Source: Aliiroseovarius sp. M344 (GTDB lineage Bacteria > Pseudomonadota > Alphaproteobacteria > Rhodobacterales > Rhodobacteraceae). Taken from it: 64,000 nt of DNA. The stretch lies in NCBI RefSeq assembly GCF_025140835.1, contig NZ_CP081153.1, forward strand, positions 682,001 to 746,000. Direction: 5' to 3'. Position numbers and translations under genes: made by a program. The notes beneath the pieces were generated by a model. That model worked only from the letters and a program-made list of their open reading frames with translations. It was not told the DNA's origin and searched no databases. Below, piece by piece: positions 1 to 9,172 of this stretch (the stretch's first letter is position 1; each line of letters opens with the position of its first letter).

Positions 1-1
1 C

Positions 2-1795
2 GCTGGGGCCGACAGCACGCCTGTCCGAGAAGAACTACAGCGCAAGTTCTCGCCGCGGCTGGCCGCGTTTTCATCCGAAGTGACGATGAATGAAGCGCTT
101 TTTGCCCGTATCGAAGCCCTTTGGCAAGCGCGCGACACGCTGGACCTGACCGATGAACAAGCCCGCGTTCTGATGCTGACCCGTCGCCGGTTTGTGCGCT
201 CTGGCGCTTTACTTGAAGGTGCCGATCGCGAACGCTTGAAAGCCGTGCAGGAAAAACTCGCCACATTAGGGACGGACTTCACCCAGAATCTATTGTCGGA
301 TGAACGCTCGTGGTTCATGCCGTTGAAGGATGCAGACTTGGCAGGCTTGCCGGATTTCGTGATCAATGCCGCCCGTGCTGCCGGGGCCGAGAAAGACAGC
401 GAAGGCCCGGCAATCACGCTTGCACGGTCCGTGATCACGCCGTTTTTGCAGCATTCTCCCCGACGCGATCTGCGCGAAAAGGCTTATCTTGCCTATACCG
501 CGCGTGGCGCAAATGGCGACAAGACAGACAACCGCGCGATTGCTGCAGAGACTTTGTCTCTGCGCGAAGAACGAGCCCGCCTTTTGGGCTATGAAAACTT
601 CGCCCAGTTCAAACTGGAAACCGAGATGGCCGGGCACCCGGACCGCGTCCGCGAATTGTTGATGCAAGTTTGGGAGCCAGCCCGGAAAGCCGCAATGGCC
701 GATTCTGTTAAAATGACAGAAATGCTGCATTCGAATGGTTACAACGGCGAGCTGGAGCCGTGGGACTGGCACTATTACGCGGAACGGCGTCGCGAGGCCG
801 AACATGATTTGGACGAGGCCGAGATCAAGCCCTACCTGCAACTTGACCGCATGATCGACGCTGTATTCGACACCGCACATCGCCTGTTTGGCCTGGAATT
901 CGCACCGCTGGATGTCTCGCTTTATCACTCGGACGCCCGCGCGTGGGATGTAACGCGAGGTGGTAAGCATCTGGCCGTGTTCATAGGGGATTATTTTGCC
1001 CGTGGATCAAAACGGTCGGGGGCATGGTGTTCTGCGATGCGCAGCCAGCAGAAACTCGCAGCCGATATTCGCCCTGTCGTTGTGAATGTCTGCAATTTCG
1101 CCAAGCCAGAAGCGGGGCAGGCGGCTCTTCTGTCTTGGGATGACGCGCGCACTTTGTTTCACGAGTTTGGCCACGCGCTCCATCAGATGCTGTCGGATGT
1201 GACCTATCCCTCGATTTCAGGCACATCGGTGGCGCGCGATTTTGTGGAGCTTCCCAGCCAGCTTTATGAACACTGGCTGGAAGTGCCTGAGGTTTTGGGA
1301 AAATTCGCAACTCATGCCGAAACGGGTCAGCCGATGCCGCAGAAACTCTTGCAGCGATTGTTGGCCGCATCGACTCATGACACAGGGTTCCAGACGGTCG
1401 AATTTCTGTCCTCGGCGCTGGTGGATCTTGATTTCCACGATGGTCCCGCGCCCGTTGACGCAATGGCCGCGCAGCAAGCGACGCTTGACCGCATTGGAAT
1501 GCCTGCCGCGATCAGGATGCGCCATGCGACACCGCATTTCGCCCATGTATTCGCTGGCGACGGCTATTCATCGGGCTATTACAGCTACATGTGGTCCGAG
1601 GTGATGGACGCAGATGCGTTCGAGGCTTTCAAGGAAACCGGCGATGCTTTCGATCCGGAAATGGCCAAAAAGTTGGAGTATCACATCCTGTCCAAAGGCG
1701 GCTCGGTCGAGGCGAAAGACCTGTACGCCGCATTTCGCGGGCGGTTGCCGGGCGTCGACGCTTTGCTCAAAGGGCGCGGTCTGGCCGACGCATAG
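2..1795 (+). CDS. M3-family oligopeptidase (peptidyl-dipeptidase Dcp / oligopeptidase A type), 5' truncated
   Basis: This is a zinc metallopeptidase that degrades oligopeptides in the cytoplasm. The reading frame is open from base 2 with family-like sequence before the first in-window ATG at 80, so the gene begins upstream and only its C-terminal ~597 residues are here. The zinc site is visible as FHEFGHALHQM around base 1160. It is followed by the third ligand in FVELPSQ (about 1250), which is the M3 arrangement. The stop at 1793-1795 faces the stop of the convergent transporter gene across two bases. M3 clan assignment is firm. Dcp-like (dipeptide-releasing) versus OpdA-like specificity cannot be settled from this fragment. 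Confidence 0.93.
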   Translation, partial: AGADSTPVREELQRKFSPRLAAFSSEVTMNEALFARIEALWQARDTLDLTDEQARVLMLTRRRFVRSGALLEGADRERLKAVQEKLATLGTDFTQNLLSDERSWFMPLKDADLAGLPDFVINAARAAGAEKDSEGPAITLARSVITPFLQHSPRRDLREKAYLAYTARGANGDKTDNRAIAAETLSLREERARLLGYENFAQFKLETEMAGHPDRVRELLMQVWEPARKAAMADSVKMTEMLHSNGYNGELEPWDWHYYAERRREAEHDLDEAEIKPYLQLDRMIDAVFDTAHRLFGLEFAPLDVSLYHSDARAWDVTRGGKHLAVFIGDYFARGSKRSGAWCSAMRSQQKLAADIRPVVVNVCNFAKPEAGQAALLSWDDARTLFHEFGHALHQMLSDVTYPSISGTSVARDFVELPSQLYEHWLEVPEVLGKFATHAETGQPMPQKLLQRLLAASTHDTGFQTVEFLSSALVDLDFHDGPAPVDAMAAQQATLDRIGMPAAIRMRHATPHFAHVFAGDGYSSGYYSYMWSEVMDADAFEAFKETGDAFDPEMAKKLEYHILSKGGSVEAKDLYAAFRGRLPGVDALLKGRGLADA

Positions 1796-1797
1796 GT

Positions 1798-2712
1798 TTA
1801 GTCGTTTTGACGCGAGGGATCATCGGGGTGCGGTGTCACCCCGACCGGGTCCTTGTGGATCATCACATCCGTGTCTGGATAGGTGTGCAGTATCGCGCGC
1901 CGTAAGCTGGCGCCGATCGCATGAGCCTCCTCAAGGCTTTGCGCGCCGTCCAGTTCGATATGCATATTGACGAAAGTGATCGAGCCTGATCGGCGGGTTT
2001 TCAGGTCGTGAAACCCCTCCACGCCCGGATGGGACGCAGCGATCTGCTCGACCCCGGCCACCAGATCAGGGTCAGCGGCGTGGTCCATCAGACCATCCCA
2101 CGCGGTTTTGAAAATACGCATGGCCCCCACAACCAGCATGATCGCCGCACCGATGGCGACTATACTGTCGATCTGCTCCATGCCGAATAGACCGGCCATC
2201 CAAAGGGACAAGATCGCCCCAATGTTGGGGACAAGGTCGCCAAGGTAATGCAGGCTGTCTGCACTCACCACCGCCGACCCGGTCCGGCGCGCCACATGTC
2301 GCTGCCAAAGCACCAGCGCCAGGGTCAACACGATTGACAGAACCATGACCGCGATGCCGCGTTGATGCGCCATGATGGGGGCAGGTTCGCCGGACAAAAG
2401 ACGGGCGATGGCGGCCCATGTGATTATTCCGGCGGACGCCATGATGAAAAGGCTTTGACCAAGAGCTGCCAAGTCCTCGGCGGCAGAATGTCCAAACGCA
2501 TGATCATCATCTGCAGGCCGTGACGCGTACCAGATTGCCGCGAGCGCGCCCAATGACACCATCAAATCCATCGCGCTGTCAGCAAGTGAGGCGGCGACGG
2601 ACAGTGCCTGCGTTTCACCCAAGGCCCAAAGCTTCAGCCCGACCAGCGTAACCGCCACCAGCGATGAGGCGAGGCCAGCGGAAAGATTCAGTCTGATGCG
2701 CGCGTCTGTCAT
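1798..2712 (-). CDS. Cation diffusion facilitator (FieF-like divalent metal efflux)
   Basis: A 304-residue inner-membrane antiporter that would export divalent cations (Zn, Fe, Mn or Co) in exchange for protons. The first half carries the CDF transmembrane region with the metal-site aspartates in DSAMDLMVS, followed by PADDDHAFGH, close to FieF of enterobacteria. The C-terminal ~90 residues form the cytoplasmic dimerisation domain (HPGVEGFHDLKTRRSG, and HIELDG with a metal-binding-type His). Length is typical of the family. It lies 51 nt downstream of the SH3-protein gene on the same strand, so the two may be cotranscribed. Metal specificity is inferred only from FieF resemblance. Confidence 0.93.
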   Translation of the reverse strand: MTDARIRLNLSAGLASSLVAVTLVGLKLWALGETQALSVAASLADSAMDLMVSLGALAAIWYASRPADDDHAFGHSAAEDLAALGQSLFIMASAGIITWAAIARLLSGEPAPIMAHQRGIAVMVLSIVLTLALVLWQRHVARRTGSAVVSADSLHYLGDLVPNIGAILSLWMAGLFGMEQIDSIVAIGAAIMLVVGAMRIFKTAWDGLMDHAADPDLVAGVEQIAASHPGVEGFHDLKTRRSGSITFVNMHIELDGAQSLEEAHAIGASLRRAILHTYPDTDVMIHKDPVGVTPHPDDPSRQND

Positions 2713-2763
2713 GTTGTCCGGCTAACCCATTCAACAGGGCGGGTGCAAGTGCGGCGTCAACCC

Positions 2764-3312
2764 TTAGTTGACCACTTCGTCAGGGCGTACGCCCCACAAG
2801 TTGGTCTTAAGTGTCCACCCCCGAATGCCATCCGCCTTCACTCGGCACCAGTCCAACCCGCAGCTCTCGACCCGCGCGATAACGCCAGCCTCAAGATACG
2901 CGTCAATCTGGCTTTCCGTGTCCGCACGGCTGTAAAGCGCGCTGAGGTCAGCGTCGATGATCGCCGTGCGTGCGCCTGACAGCAACGAGTAATGCACCCA
3001 GCCGCCAACGCCATCGCGGTCACGCACTTGTCGCCAGTGTCCGAACTCGCCGATGATCTCAAGCGGCATACCGGGATGTTTGAAGACCCAATCAATACGG
3101 TGGCGCAGCGACGGCCCCCGCCGCACATTGCCTTCGGATGTTTTCAGCGAAACAAATCGTGGAATCGGCAAATTCGTGACGGACCCGCGCGTCGCATCGG
3201 CTTTGTTGTCCGTTGCCATGGCCGGTTCGTGCCAAAGCAGTGTCACAATGGCAATTGCCACCGCCGCCAACGTGCTGGATACCCGCATTTTTGCCCTCGT
3301 CGCCTGCAGCAA
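2764..3312 (-). CDS. Secreted bacterial SH3-domain protein
   Basis: A 182-residue exported protein. Residues 1-33 form a signal peptide ending in HEPAMA; a second Met at residue 9 (base 3288) could be the true start, because the signal looks better from there. Residues ~55-115 match a bacterial SH3 (SH3b) repeat with the NVRRGPSLRHRIDWVF and WVHYSLLSG motifs. A second SH3-like stretch follows (ARVESCGLDWCRVKADG, then GWTLKTNLWG). Such domains usually bind peptidoglycan peptides or act as periplasmic scaffolds. No enzymatic domain is visible. It lies just upstream of the CDF transporter and is divergent from the hydroxyacid dehydrogenase at 3428. Confidence 0.85.
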   Translation of the reverse strand: MLQATRAKMRVSSTLAAVAIAIVTLLWHEPAMATDNKADATRGSVTNLPIPRFVSLKTSEGNVRRGPSLRHRIDWVFKHPGMPLEIIGEFGHWRQVRDRDGVGGWVHYSLLSGARTAIIDADLSALYSRADTESQIDAYLEAGVIARVESCGLDWCRVKADGIRGWTLKTNLWGVRPDEVVN

Positions 3313-3427
3313 CCGATCCCGCGCGCAATTTTCTTTCGTTTGCGTCCCGGCGGTGCTTGTGCCTTGCCTCGTTCCTTGTCACTTTGTCAGGGAGACGCGC
3401 AAAAGAAAAGCTAAAGGGAGGGCGGGC

Positions 3428-4414
3428 ATGGCCGCTGAACGTCTGAGTGTTGTTGTCACGCGACGGTTGCCCGAGGTCGTTGAGACCCGGATGAAAGAAC
3501 TTTTCGATGTCGAGCTTCGCGACAACGATACACCGATGACCCGAAACGAGCTTGCCGCTGCAATGGCGCGCTGCGATGTGCTTGTTCCCACCATCAACGA
3601 TCAGATCGATGCAAATATGTTGGCAGGCGCGGGCGAACGGTTGCGGCTGATCGCCAACTATGGGGCCGGCGTGGATCATATCGACGTTGGGACCGCACGC
3701 CAGCGCGGGATTCTTGTTTCAAACACCCCCGGAGTGTCGGCTGACGACACCGCCGACATGGCCATCGCACTTATTCTGGCTGTCACCCGCCGGTTTCCGG
3801 AAGGTATTCGTCTGATGACATCGGGGGAATGGAAGGGCTGGTCGCCCACCGCAATGCTTGGCCGCCGGATACAAGGGCGGAGGGTTGGTATTCTGGGCAT
3901 GGGCCGGATCGGACAAGCCGTGGCCCTGCGGGCGCGGGCCTTTGGGATGCAGGTGCATTACCACAATCGAAAACGCCTGCATGCAAAAATCGAGGAACAG
4001 CACGAGGCAACATACTGGGAAAGTCTTGATCAGATGGTCGCCCGTATGGATGTGCTGTCGATCAATTGCCCGCACACGCCGTCAACCTTTCACCTTATGA
4101 ATGCGCGGCGACTGAAGCTGATGAAACCAGAAGCCGTGATCGTGAACACTTCGCGTGGCGAGGTGATTGACGAAAACGCACTGACCCGAATGCTGCGGGC
4201 AGGCGAGATCGCAGGCGCAGGCCTGGACGTTTACGAGCACGGGAACGAGATTAATCCTCGCCTGCGCGACCTGCCCAATGTCGTGGCGCTGCCACATATG
4301 GGCTCGGCCACCGTCGAAGGGCGGGTCGAAATGGGAGAGAAGGTGCTGATAAACATCAAGACCTTCGCCGATGGTCACCGTCCGCCAGATCAAGTCGTGC
4401 CGGGGATGCTGTAA
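3428..4414 (+). CDS. D-isomer 2-hydroxyacid dehydrogenase (glyoxylate/hydroxypyruvate reductase type)
   Basis: A 328-residue cytoplasmic NAD(P)-dependent dehydrogenase. I start it at the ATG at 3428, preceded by GGGAGG; the frame is open further upstream, but that part overlaps the divergent SH3 gene and does not look like the family. The Rossmann motif GILGMGRIGQAV is near residue 155. The catalytic set appears as NTSRGEVIDE (Arg), GLDVYEHGNEINP (Glu) and LPHMGSAT (His). The sequence resembles glyoxylate reductases (GyaR) of alphaproteobacteria. The substrate (glyoxylate, hydroxypyruvate or another 2-keto acid) is inferred from family resemblance only. Confidence 0.92.
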   Translation: MAAERLSVVVTRRLPEVVETRMKELFDVELRDNDTPMTRNELAAAMARCDVLVPTINDQIDANMLAGAGERLRLIANYGAGVDHIDVGTARQRGILVSNTPGVSADDTADMAIALILAVTRRFPEGIRLMTSGEWKGWSPTAMLGRRIQGRRVGILGMGRIGQAVALRARAFGMQVHYHNRKRLHAKIEEQHEATYWESLDQMVARMDVLSINCPHTPSTFHLMNARRLKLMKPEAVIVNTSRGEVIDENALTRMLRAGEIAGAGLDVYEHGNEINPRLRDLPNVVALPHMGSATVEGRVEMGEKVLINIKTFADGHRPPDQVVPGML

Positions 4415-4422
4415 ACCTGCCC

Positions 4423-4932
4423 ATGAAACGCCTTTTGCTGTTCATCGGGATGATCGTTTTTGCCTGCCTGTTGGCCGGATCCTATGGCATGTTGCACAAC
4501 CAGATCAGCTATGCCGTCGGTTCCGACTATTTTCATGCCTTCAAGTTTCGCCAATTTCGCATCCCCGAAGCGCAGCATGGCCCGTTAGGGGCAGCTATGG
4601 TTGGTTGGGCGGCAAGTTGGTGGATGGGGCTGGTGATCGGTGTGCCAATCGCCGCGATGTCGTTCGGCATTCCAAACCTGCCGCAGGCCACAAAGGCGTT
4701 CACCGTAGCCGCGATAGGTGTTGTTCTGCTGACGCTAGCATTGGGACTGGTCAGTTTGCTTGTCCCGCCACCGATGGAGTTCATCCCTGTGCCGCCGGAT
4801 GCGGCTGATCCCATTGGGTTTGGCCGCGCTGCGATGATGCATGATACCTCGTATCTGGCGGGCCTGATCGGTCTGGTGGTCGGTTTGGTCTACATGGGAT
4901 ACAAGGTTTGGCATGCGCGGCGATCTTCATAG
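4423..4932 (+). CDS. Hypothetical membrane protein, four predicted TM helices
   Basis: A 169-residue protein I do not recognise. Four hydrophobic segments are visible: residues ~4-22, ~62-82, ~90-112 and ~143-160. A hydrophilic loop between the first two carries Tyr/Phe-rich sequence (SDYFHAFKFRQFRIPE), and a proline-rich stretch (VPPPMEFIPVPP) follows TM3. It starts 8 nt after the dehydrogenase and overlaps the next gene by 20 nt, so it probably belongs to the same transcript. No signature suggests a transported substrate or an enzyme. Confidence 0.75.
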   Translation: MKRLLLFIGMIVFACLLAGSYGMLHNQISYAVGSDYFHAFKFRQFRIPEAQHGPLGAAMVGWAASWWMGLVIGVPIAAMSFGIPNLPQATKAFTVAAIGVVLLTLALGLVSLLVPPPMEFIPVPPDAADPIGFGRAAMMHDTSYLAGLIGLVVGLVYMGYKVWHARRSS

Positions 4933-5593
4933 AACCTTTCTGATACTCGTCGTCGGAGTGGCCCTGGCTGTCACTTCGGGCTGTGCGCGCAAACTAAGCG
5001 AAACAGAGGTCGAGATGTCGCAACTGGTGTTTGGCGACAGTCTCAATACCGACAAGGTGCGCGTGCGTGCCGGAATTGGTGTTCTGCCTTTGCCAAAGAC
5101 AGACCCTATCCCGAAGGATGCACCCAAGCGCGACGCGCGTAAGCTACCGAAGGGCGTGTGCGATCGCGTGCCCCAGCCGGATCGAAAAATCGATTTTCCG
5201 GCGGGGTTTGTGCTTTGGAATCAGGTTTTCCTGAAGCGTGACCTTTATCGGGATGACATGTTCGAAGGCTGGCCCGAAAGCCTGCCTATGCCGCACGCCC
5301 TGTTGATGATGCACGAGCTTGTGCATGTCTGGCAGTGGCAGAACCGCGACCGCACAGGATACACACCGGGCCGGTCCGGGGCTGAAAGCCTGCGCAAGGG
5401 CGATCCCTATTACTGGCCTGGACGTGAAGCCGGGGCTTATCTGTCTTACGGCTTCGAAGCGCAGGCCGCGATGGTCGAAGATTACATGTGTATGACGTTG
5501 TTCGATCCGGGCAACCCGCGTCGCGATGAGCTTGCGGCATTGGTCGGTCCGGTGTTGCCTGTCGCGAACCTCGGGGCGGCGTTGGGCCGGTGA
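4913..5593 (+). CDS. Exported, possibly lipidated protein with an HELVH zincin-like motif
   Basis: A 226-residue envelope protein. Residues 1-24 form a hydrophobic export signal ending TSGC; the Cys could be lipidated, although Thr at -3 makes a poor lipobox. Residues 134-138 read HELVH followed by VWQWQN, a zinc-peptidase HExxH motif. A later Glu in GFEAQAAMVEDY (E182) is a candidate third ligand. Residues ~58-90 are rich in Lys, Asp and Pro. It overlaps the membrane protein upstream by 20 nt. I recognise no named family, and peptidase activity is an inference from the motif alone. Confidence 0.72.
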   Translation: MRGDLHRTFLILVVGVALAVTSGCARKLSETEVEMSQLVFGDSLNTDKVRVRAGIGVLPLPKTDPIPKDAPKRDARKLPKGVCDRVPQPDRKIDFPAGFVLWNQVFLKRDLYRDDMFEGWPESLPMPHALLMMHELVHVWQWQNRDRTGYTPGRSGAESLRKGDPYYWPGREAGAYLSYGFEAQAAMVEDYMCMTLFDPGNPRRDELAALVGPVLPVANLGAALGR

Positions 5594-5701
5594 AATTCGC
5601 CTAATGTCGTTTTCACTCAGGTAAAGGTCGGGCAGGCTTAGCACAATCTGCGGCCTTACGGCATTTATGATGCAACGCATTCTGCCCAAGGGAGTCGCCC
5701 C

Positions 5702-8206
5702 ATGAAAACCAATGTTAAAGCGCTTGTTGTCGGCGGTGGAGCCGTCGGCACGTCGATAGCGTATCACCTTGCCAAAGCTGGCTGGGACGACGTGATGCTG
5801 ATCGAGCGTGACGAGCTGACCTCTGGCTCGACTTGGCACGCTGCCGGTCTGCTGCCGCTTTTTAACATGTCCTATGCGACGACCCACATTCACGACTACT
5901 CGGTCAAGTTCTATAAGCAGCTTGAAGAAGAAACCGGCCTGAATGCTGGTTTCGCCGTGGTCGGCAACCTGCGGATGGCGCAGACAGATGAGCGGATGGA
6001 CGAATACCAGCTTTACGCCTCAACCGCAGATACCGTGGGCATCAACTATGAATTCCTGACCCCGGATCAGATCAAAGAACGCTGGCCTCTGATCGAGACC
6101 TCGGACTTGAAAGGCGCGCTCTATCACACCGAAGATGGGTACATTAACCCGGCAGATGTGACCCAAGCGATGGCCAAAGGCGCCCGTCAGCGCGGCGTTG
6201 AAATCGTGCGCAAGATGCAGGCGGACGATTTCCACTGGACCGGCACCCACTGGGAGGTCACCTGCACCAAGATGGTGGAAAAGGGCGGCAACCTGATCGA
6301 GAGCGACGAGCAGGTCGTGATCACCGCCGAACACGTCGTTACCGCCTCGGGCAACCACGCGCAGCGCACTGCCAAGATGCTGGGCATCAAGATGCCCGCC
6401 ATCCCGGTTGAACACACGTTCATTGTCATGGACAAAGACCCCGAGCTGGTGAAATGGCGCGAAGTCGGCAACCCCGAGCACCCGGTTGTGCGCGACGCCG
6501 ACAACGAAAGCTATGCTCGTGAAGAACGTGGCGGCTGGATCCTAGGTATCTACGAGCGCGGAGCCCCGGCGCGCTTTGAGCATGGCGTGCCGGACAGCTT
6601 CCGCGCCGACCTGTTCCCGTTGGATCTGGACCGCATCGCGGATCAGTACATGGCAATGGCCGAACGCGTGCCCTCCTGCGCGGAAAGCGGGTTGAAAGAC
6701 GATTTCAACGGCCCGATCTGCTACACCCCAGACGGCAACCCGCTGGTGGGTCCGGCTCCCGGTCTGCGCAATATGTGGCTGGCCGAAGGTTTCTCGTTCG
6801 GTATCACCGCCGCTGGCGGTACCGGTTACTACCTTGCCCAGATGATGGTCGATGGCGAGGCCGAGATCGACATGGCGTCGCTCGACCCCAAGCGGTATTC
6901 GTCCAATTGGATGACGACCGAGTTTGCAGCCCGCAAGAACGAAGAATGCTACGAGCATGTCTACATTCTGCACCACCCGGATGAAGAGCGTCCGGCGGCA
7001 CGCCCACTGCGTACGTCGCCTGCGTTCGACCGCCAGAAAGAAAAAGGCGCTCAGTTTGGGTGGGTCAATGGTTGGGAGCGTCCGAACTATTACGGCCCGC
7101 TTGATGCACCGTCGAACTTCGACGAAGAAAGCCGTTCCTTCCGCCGTGGTGGTTGGTGGCAATATGCCGTGGATGAAGCCAAAGCCGTGCGCGAAGGCGT
7201 TGGCCTGATCGACGCGACCGCGTTCACCAAGCATGTGGTCAAAGGCCCCGGCGCGACCCAGTTCCTAGACTGGTTCACTTGTAACAAACTTCCGCGCGTT
7301 GGCCGGATCAACCTGACCTATGCGCTGACAGCTGCCGGTACCACCCGCACCGAATACACCATCGTTCGCAATGGCGAGGATAACTACTACCTCGTCTCGG
7401 CGGGGGCATGGACCGAGTATGACGCTGACTTCATGCGCAAGGCCGCTGAAGATAAGATGGAGGAATTCGGCTATATTGAGATCCAGGACGTCACCACGCA
7501 ATGGGGCGTGTTCGCTATCGCCGGCCCCAAGTCACGTGATGTCTTAAACGAGGTGATCAAAGATGCCGACCCTGCGACAGCTCTGTCCAACAAGCGGTTC
7601 CCATGGTTGACGGCGCGCAAGATCGAATTGGGTATGTGTCCGGTCAATGCAATTCGTGTGGCCTATACCGGAGAGCTGGGCTGGGAGCTTCACCACCCGA
7701 TTGAGATGCAAAACTATCTGTGGGATCTGCTGGTCGGCGCAGGCGAGAAACACGGTATGAAACTGGTCGGTGCCCGCGCTCAAAACTGGTTGCGGCAGGA
7801 GAAATCCTATCGTGCATTCGGCACTGAACTAGGCCGCGACGCGACGCCAGCCGAGGCTGATCTGCCGCGTTTTATCGACCTTGAGAAGGATTTCCACGGC
7901 AAGGACGAAATGGTTGCCAAAGGGATCCGTTCAAAATGCGTGACGCTGTTGATCGACGGGCCGGACGATGCTGATCCGTGGGGCCGCGAGGCGCTTTACG
8001 ACGGCGACACCAAGGTGGGTCGATTGACCTCGGGCGGCTATTCTGTGGCGTTCGAGAAGTCGATTGGCATGGGCTATGTACGCCCTGATCTGGCGGTGCC
8101 GGGCACAAAGCTCAAGGTGAAGATGCAGAACAAACTCTGGGACGCAGAGGTCACCGTCGACAGCCCCTACGATCCAAAGAACGAGACGATCCGCAAAGAC
8201 GGGTGA
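5702..8206 (+). CDS. FAD-dependent oxidoreductase fused to GcvT-type folate domain (dimethylglycine/sarcosine dehydrogenase family)
   Basis: An 834-residue two-part enzyme. Residues 1-~400 are a DAO-fold flavoprotein with GGGAVG at 11-16. The GSTWHAAG motif holds His46, which in dimethylglycine and sarcosine dehydrogenases carries covalent FAD. Residues ~430-834 match the aminomethyltransferase (GcvT) fold with its C-terminal barrel. Such proteins oxidise N-methyl groups and pass the one-carbon unit to tetrahydrofolate. The substrate is uncertain because marine Rhodobacteraceae encode several paralogues of this architecture. It stands alone, with an upstream gap of 108 nt and a strong terminator at 8225-8253. 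It may feed glycine betaine or sarcosine catabolism, whose glycine would be handled by the gcv operon at 12-17 kb. Confidence 0.92.
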   Translation: MKTNVKALVVGGGAVGTSIAYHLAKAGWDDVMLIERDELTSGSTWHAAGLLPLFNMSYATTHIHDYSVKFYKQLEEETGLNAGFAVVGNLRMAQTDERMDEYQLYASTADTVGINYEFLTPDQIKERWPLIETSDLKGALYHTEDGYINPADVTQAMAKGARQRGVEIVRKMQADDFHWTGTHWEVTCTKMVEKGGNLIESDEQVVITAEHVVTASGNHAQRTAKMLGIKMPAIPVEHTFIVMDKDPELVKWREVGNPEHPVVRDADNESYAREERGGWILGIYERGAPARFEHGVPDSFRADLFPLDLDRIADQYMAMAERVPSCAESGLKDDFNGPICYTPDGNPLVGPAPGLRNMWLAEGFSFGITAAGGTGYYLAQMMVDGEAEIDMASLDPKRYSSNWMTTEFAARKNEECYEHVYILHHPDEERPAARPLRTSPAFDRQKEKGAQFGWVNGWERPNYYGPLDAPSNFDEESRSFRRGGWWQYAVDEAKAVREGVGLIDATAFTKHVVKGPGATQFLDWFTCNKLPRVGRINLTYALTAAGTTRTEYTIVRNGEDNYYLVSAGAWTEYDADFMRKAAEDKMEEFGYIEIQDVTTQWGVFAIAGPKSRDVLNEVIKDADPATALSNKRFPWLTARKIELGMCPVNAIRVAYTGELGWELHHPIEMQNYLWDLLVGAGEKHGMKLVGARAQNWLRQEKSYRAFGTELGRDATPAEADLPRFIDLEKDFHGKDEMVAKGIRSKCVTLLIDGPDDADPWGREALYDGDTKVGRLTSGGYSVAFEKSIGMGYVRPDLAVPGTKLKVKMQNKLWDAEVTVDSPYDPKNETIRKDG

Positions 8207-8224
8207 CAAGAGTACCAGTCTATG

Positions 8225-8253
8225 AAAAGGCCCTGCGATTGCGGGGCCTTTTT
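8225..8253 (+). terminator. Rho-independent terminator after the FAD/GcvT gene
   Basis: A 12-bp stem (AAAAGGCCCTGC at 8225-8236 with GCGGGGCCTTTT at 8241-8252, one G-T wobble) closes a GATT loop and runs straight into a T tract. It lies 18 nt after the stop and ends 32 nt before the GFA gene start, so it should separate the two transcripts. Confidence 0.88.
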
Positions 8254-8285
8254 CTTTGTGCAACTCTCTGCTGAAAGGAGTTGCC

Positions 8286-8651
8286 ATGTCCGACAAAATC
8301 AATGGTGCCTGCCACTGCGGCGCCGTCACATTCGAAGTCAGCCCGCCAGAATTTGCAGTGTCCTGCAATTGCTCGATGTGTCGTCGTTATGCTGCGCTGT
8401 GGGCACATTGTCCGCCGAATGAGGGCGCTGTTCTGACCGGCCATGACCACTTAGACGCATACAGCTGGGCGGATCATATGATCGACTTCCAAAGTTGTAA
8501 GACATGCGGCTGTGTCACCCATTGGAGTTCGGCTGAAAACACCGACCAGAAACGGATCGCGGTGAACCTGCGCATGGCTTCGCTGGAAGTGATCAATTCG
8601 CTGCACATCCGGCATTTCGATGGCGCGGATACTTGGGAATTCCTAGACTGA
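8286..8651 (+). CDS. GFA / CENP-V domain zinc protein
   Basis: A 121-residue protein of the glutathione-dependent formaldehyde-activating (GFA) fold. The ATG at 8286 has the Shine-Dalgarno GAAAGGAG just upstream, which decides it over the in-frame ATG at 8256. Zinc-binding cysteines are visible in GACHCGAV, SCNCSMCRRY and CKTCGCVTHW, the family's layout. Most bacterial members have no proven formaldehyde activity, so that function should not be assumed. It is convergent with trxC, separated by 19 nt. Confidence 0.88.
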   Translation: MSDKINGACHCGAVTFEVSPPEFAVSCNCSMCRRYAALWAHCPPNEGAVLTGHDHLDAYSWADHMIDFQSCKTCGCVTHWSSAENTDQKRIAVNLRMASLEVINSLHIRHFDGADTWEFLD

Positions 8652-8670
8652 CCCATTTCATATCAGGATG

Positions 8671-9111
8671 TTAGATGTTGGCGTTTTTTCGGACAAACGC
8701 CTCGATTGCGTTGGCTGGAATGGCCCCGGCGTGGCGGGCGATTTCCTTACCATTCTGATACAGGATCAAGGCCGGGATGCCCCGAATGTTGTTCTGCATT
8801 GATACTTTGGGGTGATCTTCGGTGTTGATTTTCGCAAACCGAACCTGAGGCGCCATAGCCCGCGCGGCTTGCGCAAATGAAGGGGCCATTGTTCGGCAGG
8901 GTCCACACCATGGCGCCCAGAAATCGACCAATAGCGGAGTGCCGTCATTCTTGGCGGCCTTGGTCAACGTGGCTGGATCCAGTTCGCGGACTTTGCCATC
9001 GATAAGCTTTGCGCCGCATGTGCCACATTTCGGCCCTGCAGTAAGTTTGTCGATGGGCACGCGGTTTACAGAACCGCAATCAAGGCAAGTCATCTTAGCG
9101 GAAGAGGCCAT
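8671..9111 (-). CDS. trxC: Thioredoxin 2 (zinc-ribbon thioredoxin)
   Basis: A 146-residue cytoplasmic disulfide reductase. The N-terminal zinc ribbon has two CxxC pairs (Cys9/12 and Cys29/32), the feature that separates TrxC from TrxA. The redox site WCGPC is at residues 68-72 in a complete thioredoxin fold. The start at 9111 has AAAGGAG about seven bases upstream. An Lrp-type regulator lies 61 nt upstream on the same strand. TrxC proteins are typically oxidative-stress thioredoxins; regulation cannot be read from this sequence. Confidence 0.95.
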   Translation of the reverse strand: MASSAKMTCLDCGSVNRVPIDKLTAGPKCGTCGAKLIDGKVRELDPATLTKAAKNDGTPLLVDFWAPWCGPCRTMAPSFAQAARAMAPQVRFAKINTEDHPKVSMQNNIRGIPALILYQNGKEIARHAGAIPANAIEAFVRKNANI

Positions 9112-9172
9112 GGGGTGCTCCTTTAAATTCTATAAACTGCATATGATAACGCAAAGGGCTACCGTCAAGGGA

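Noticed and set aside
290..970. 226-codon frame antisense to the M3 peptidase
   Set aside because: Overlaps conserved M3 coding sequence; no start context or domain.
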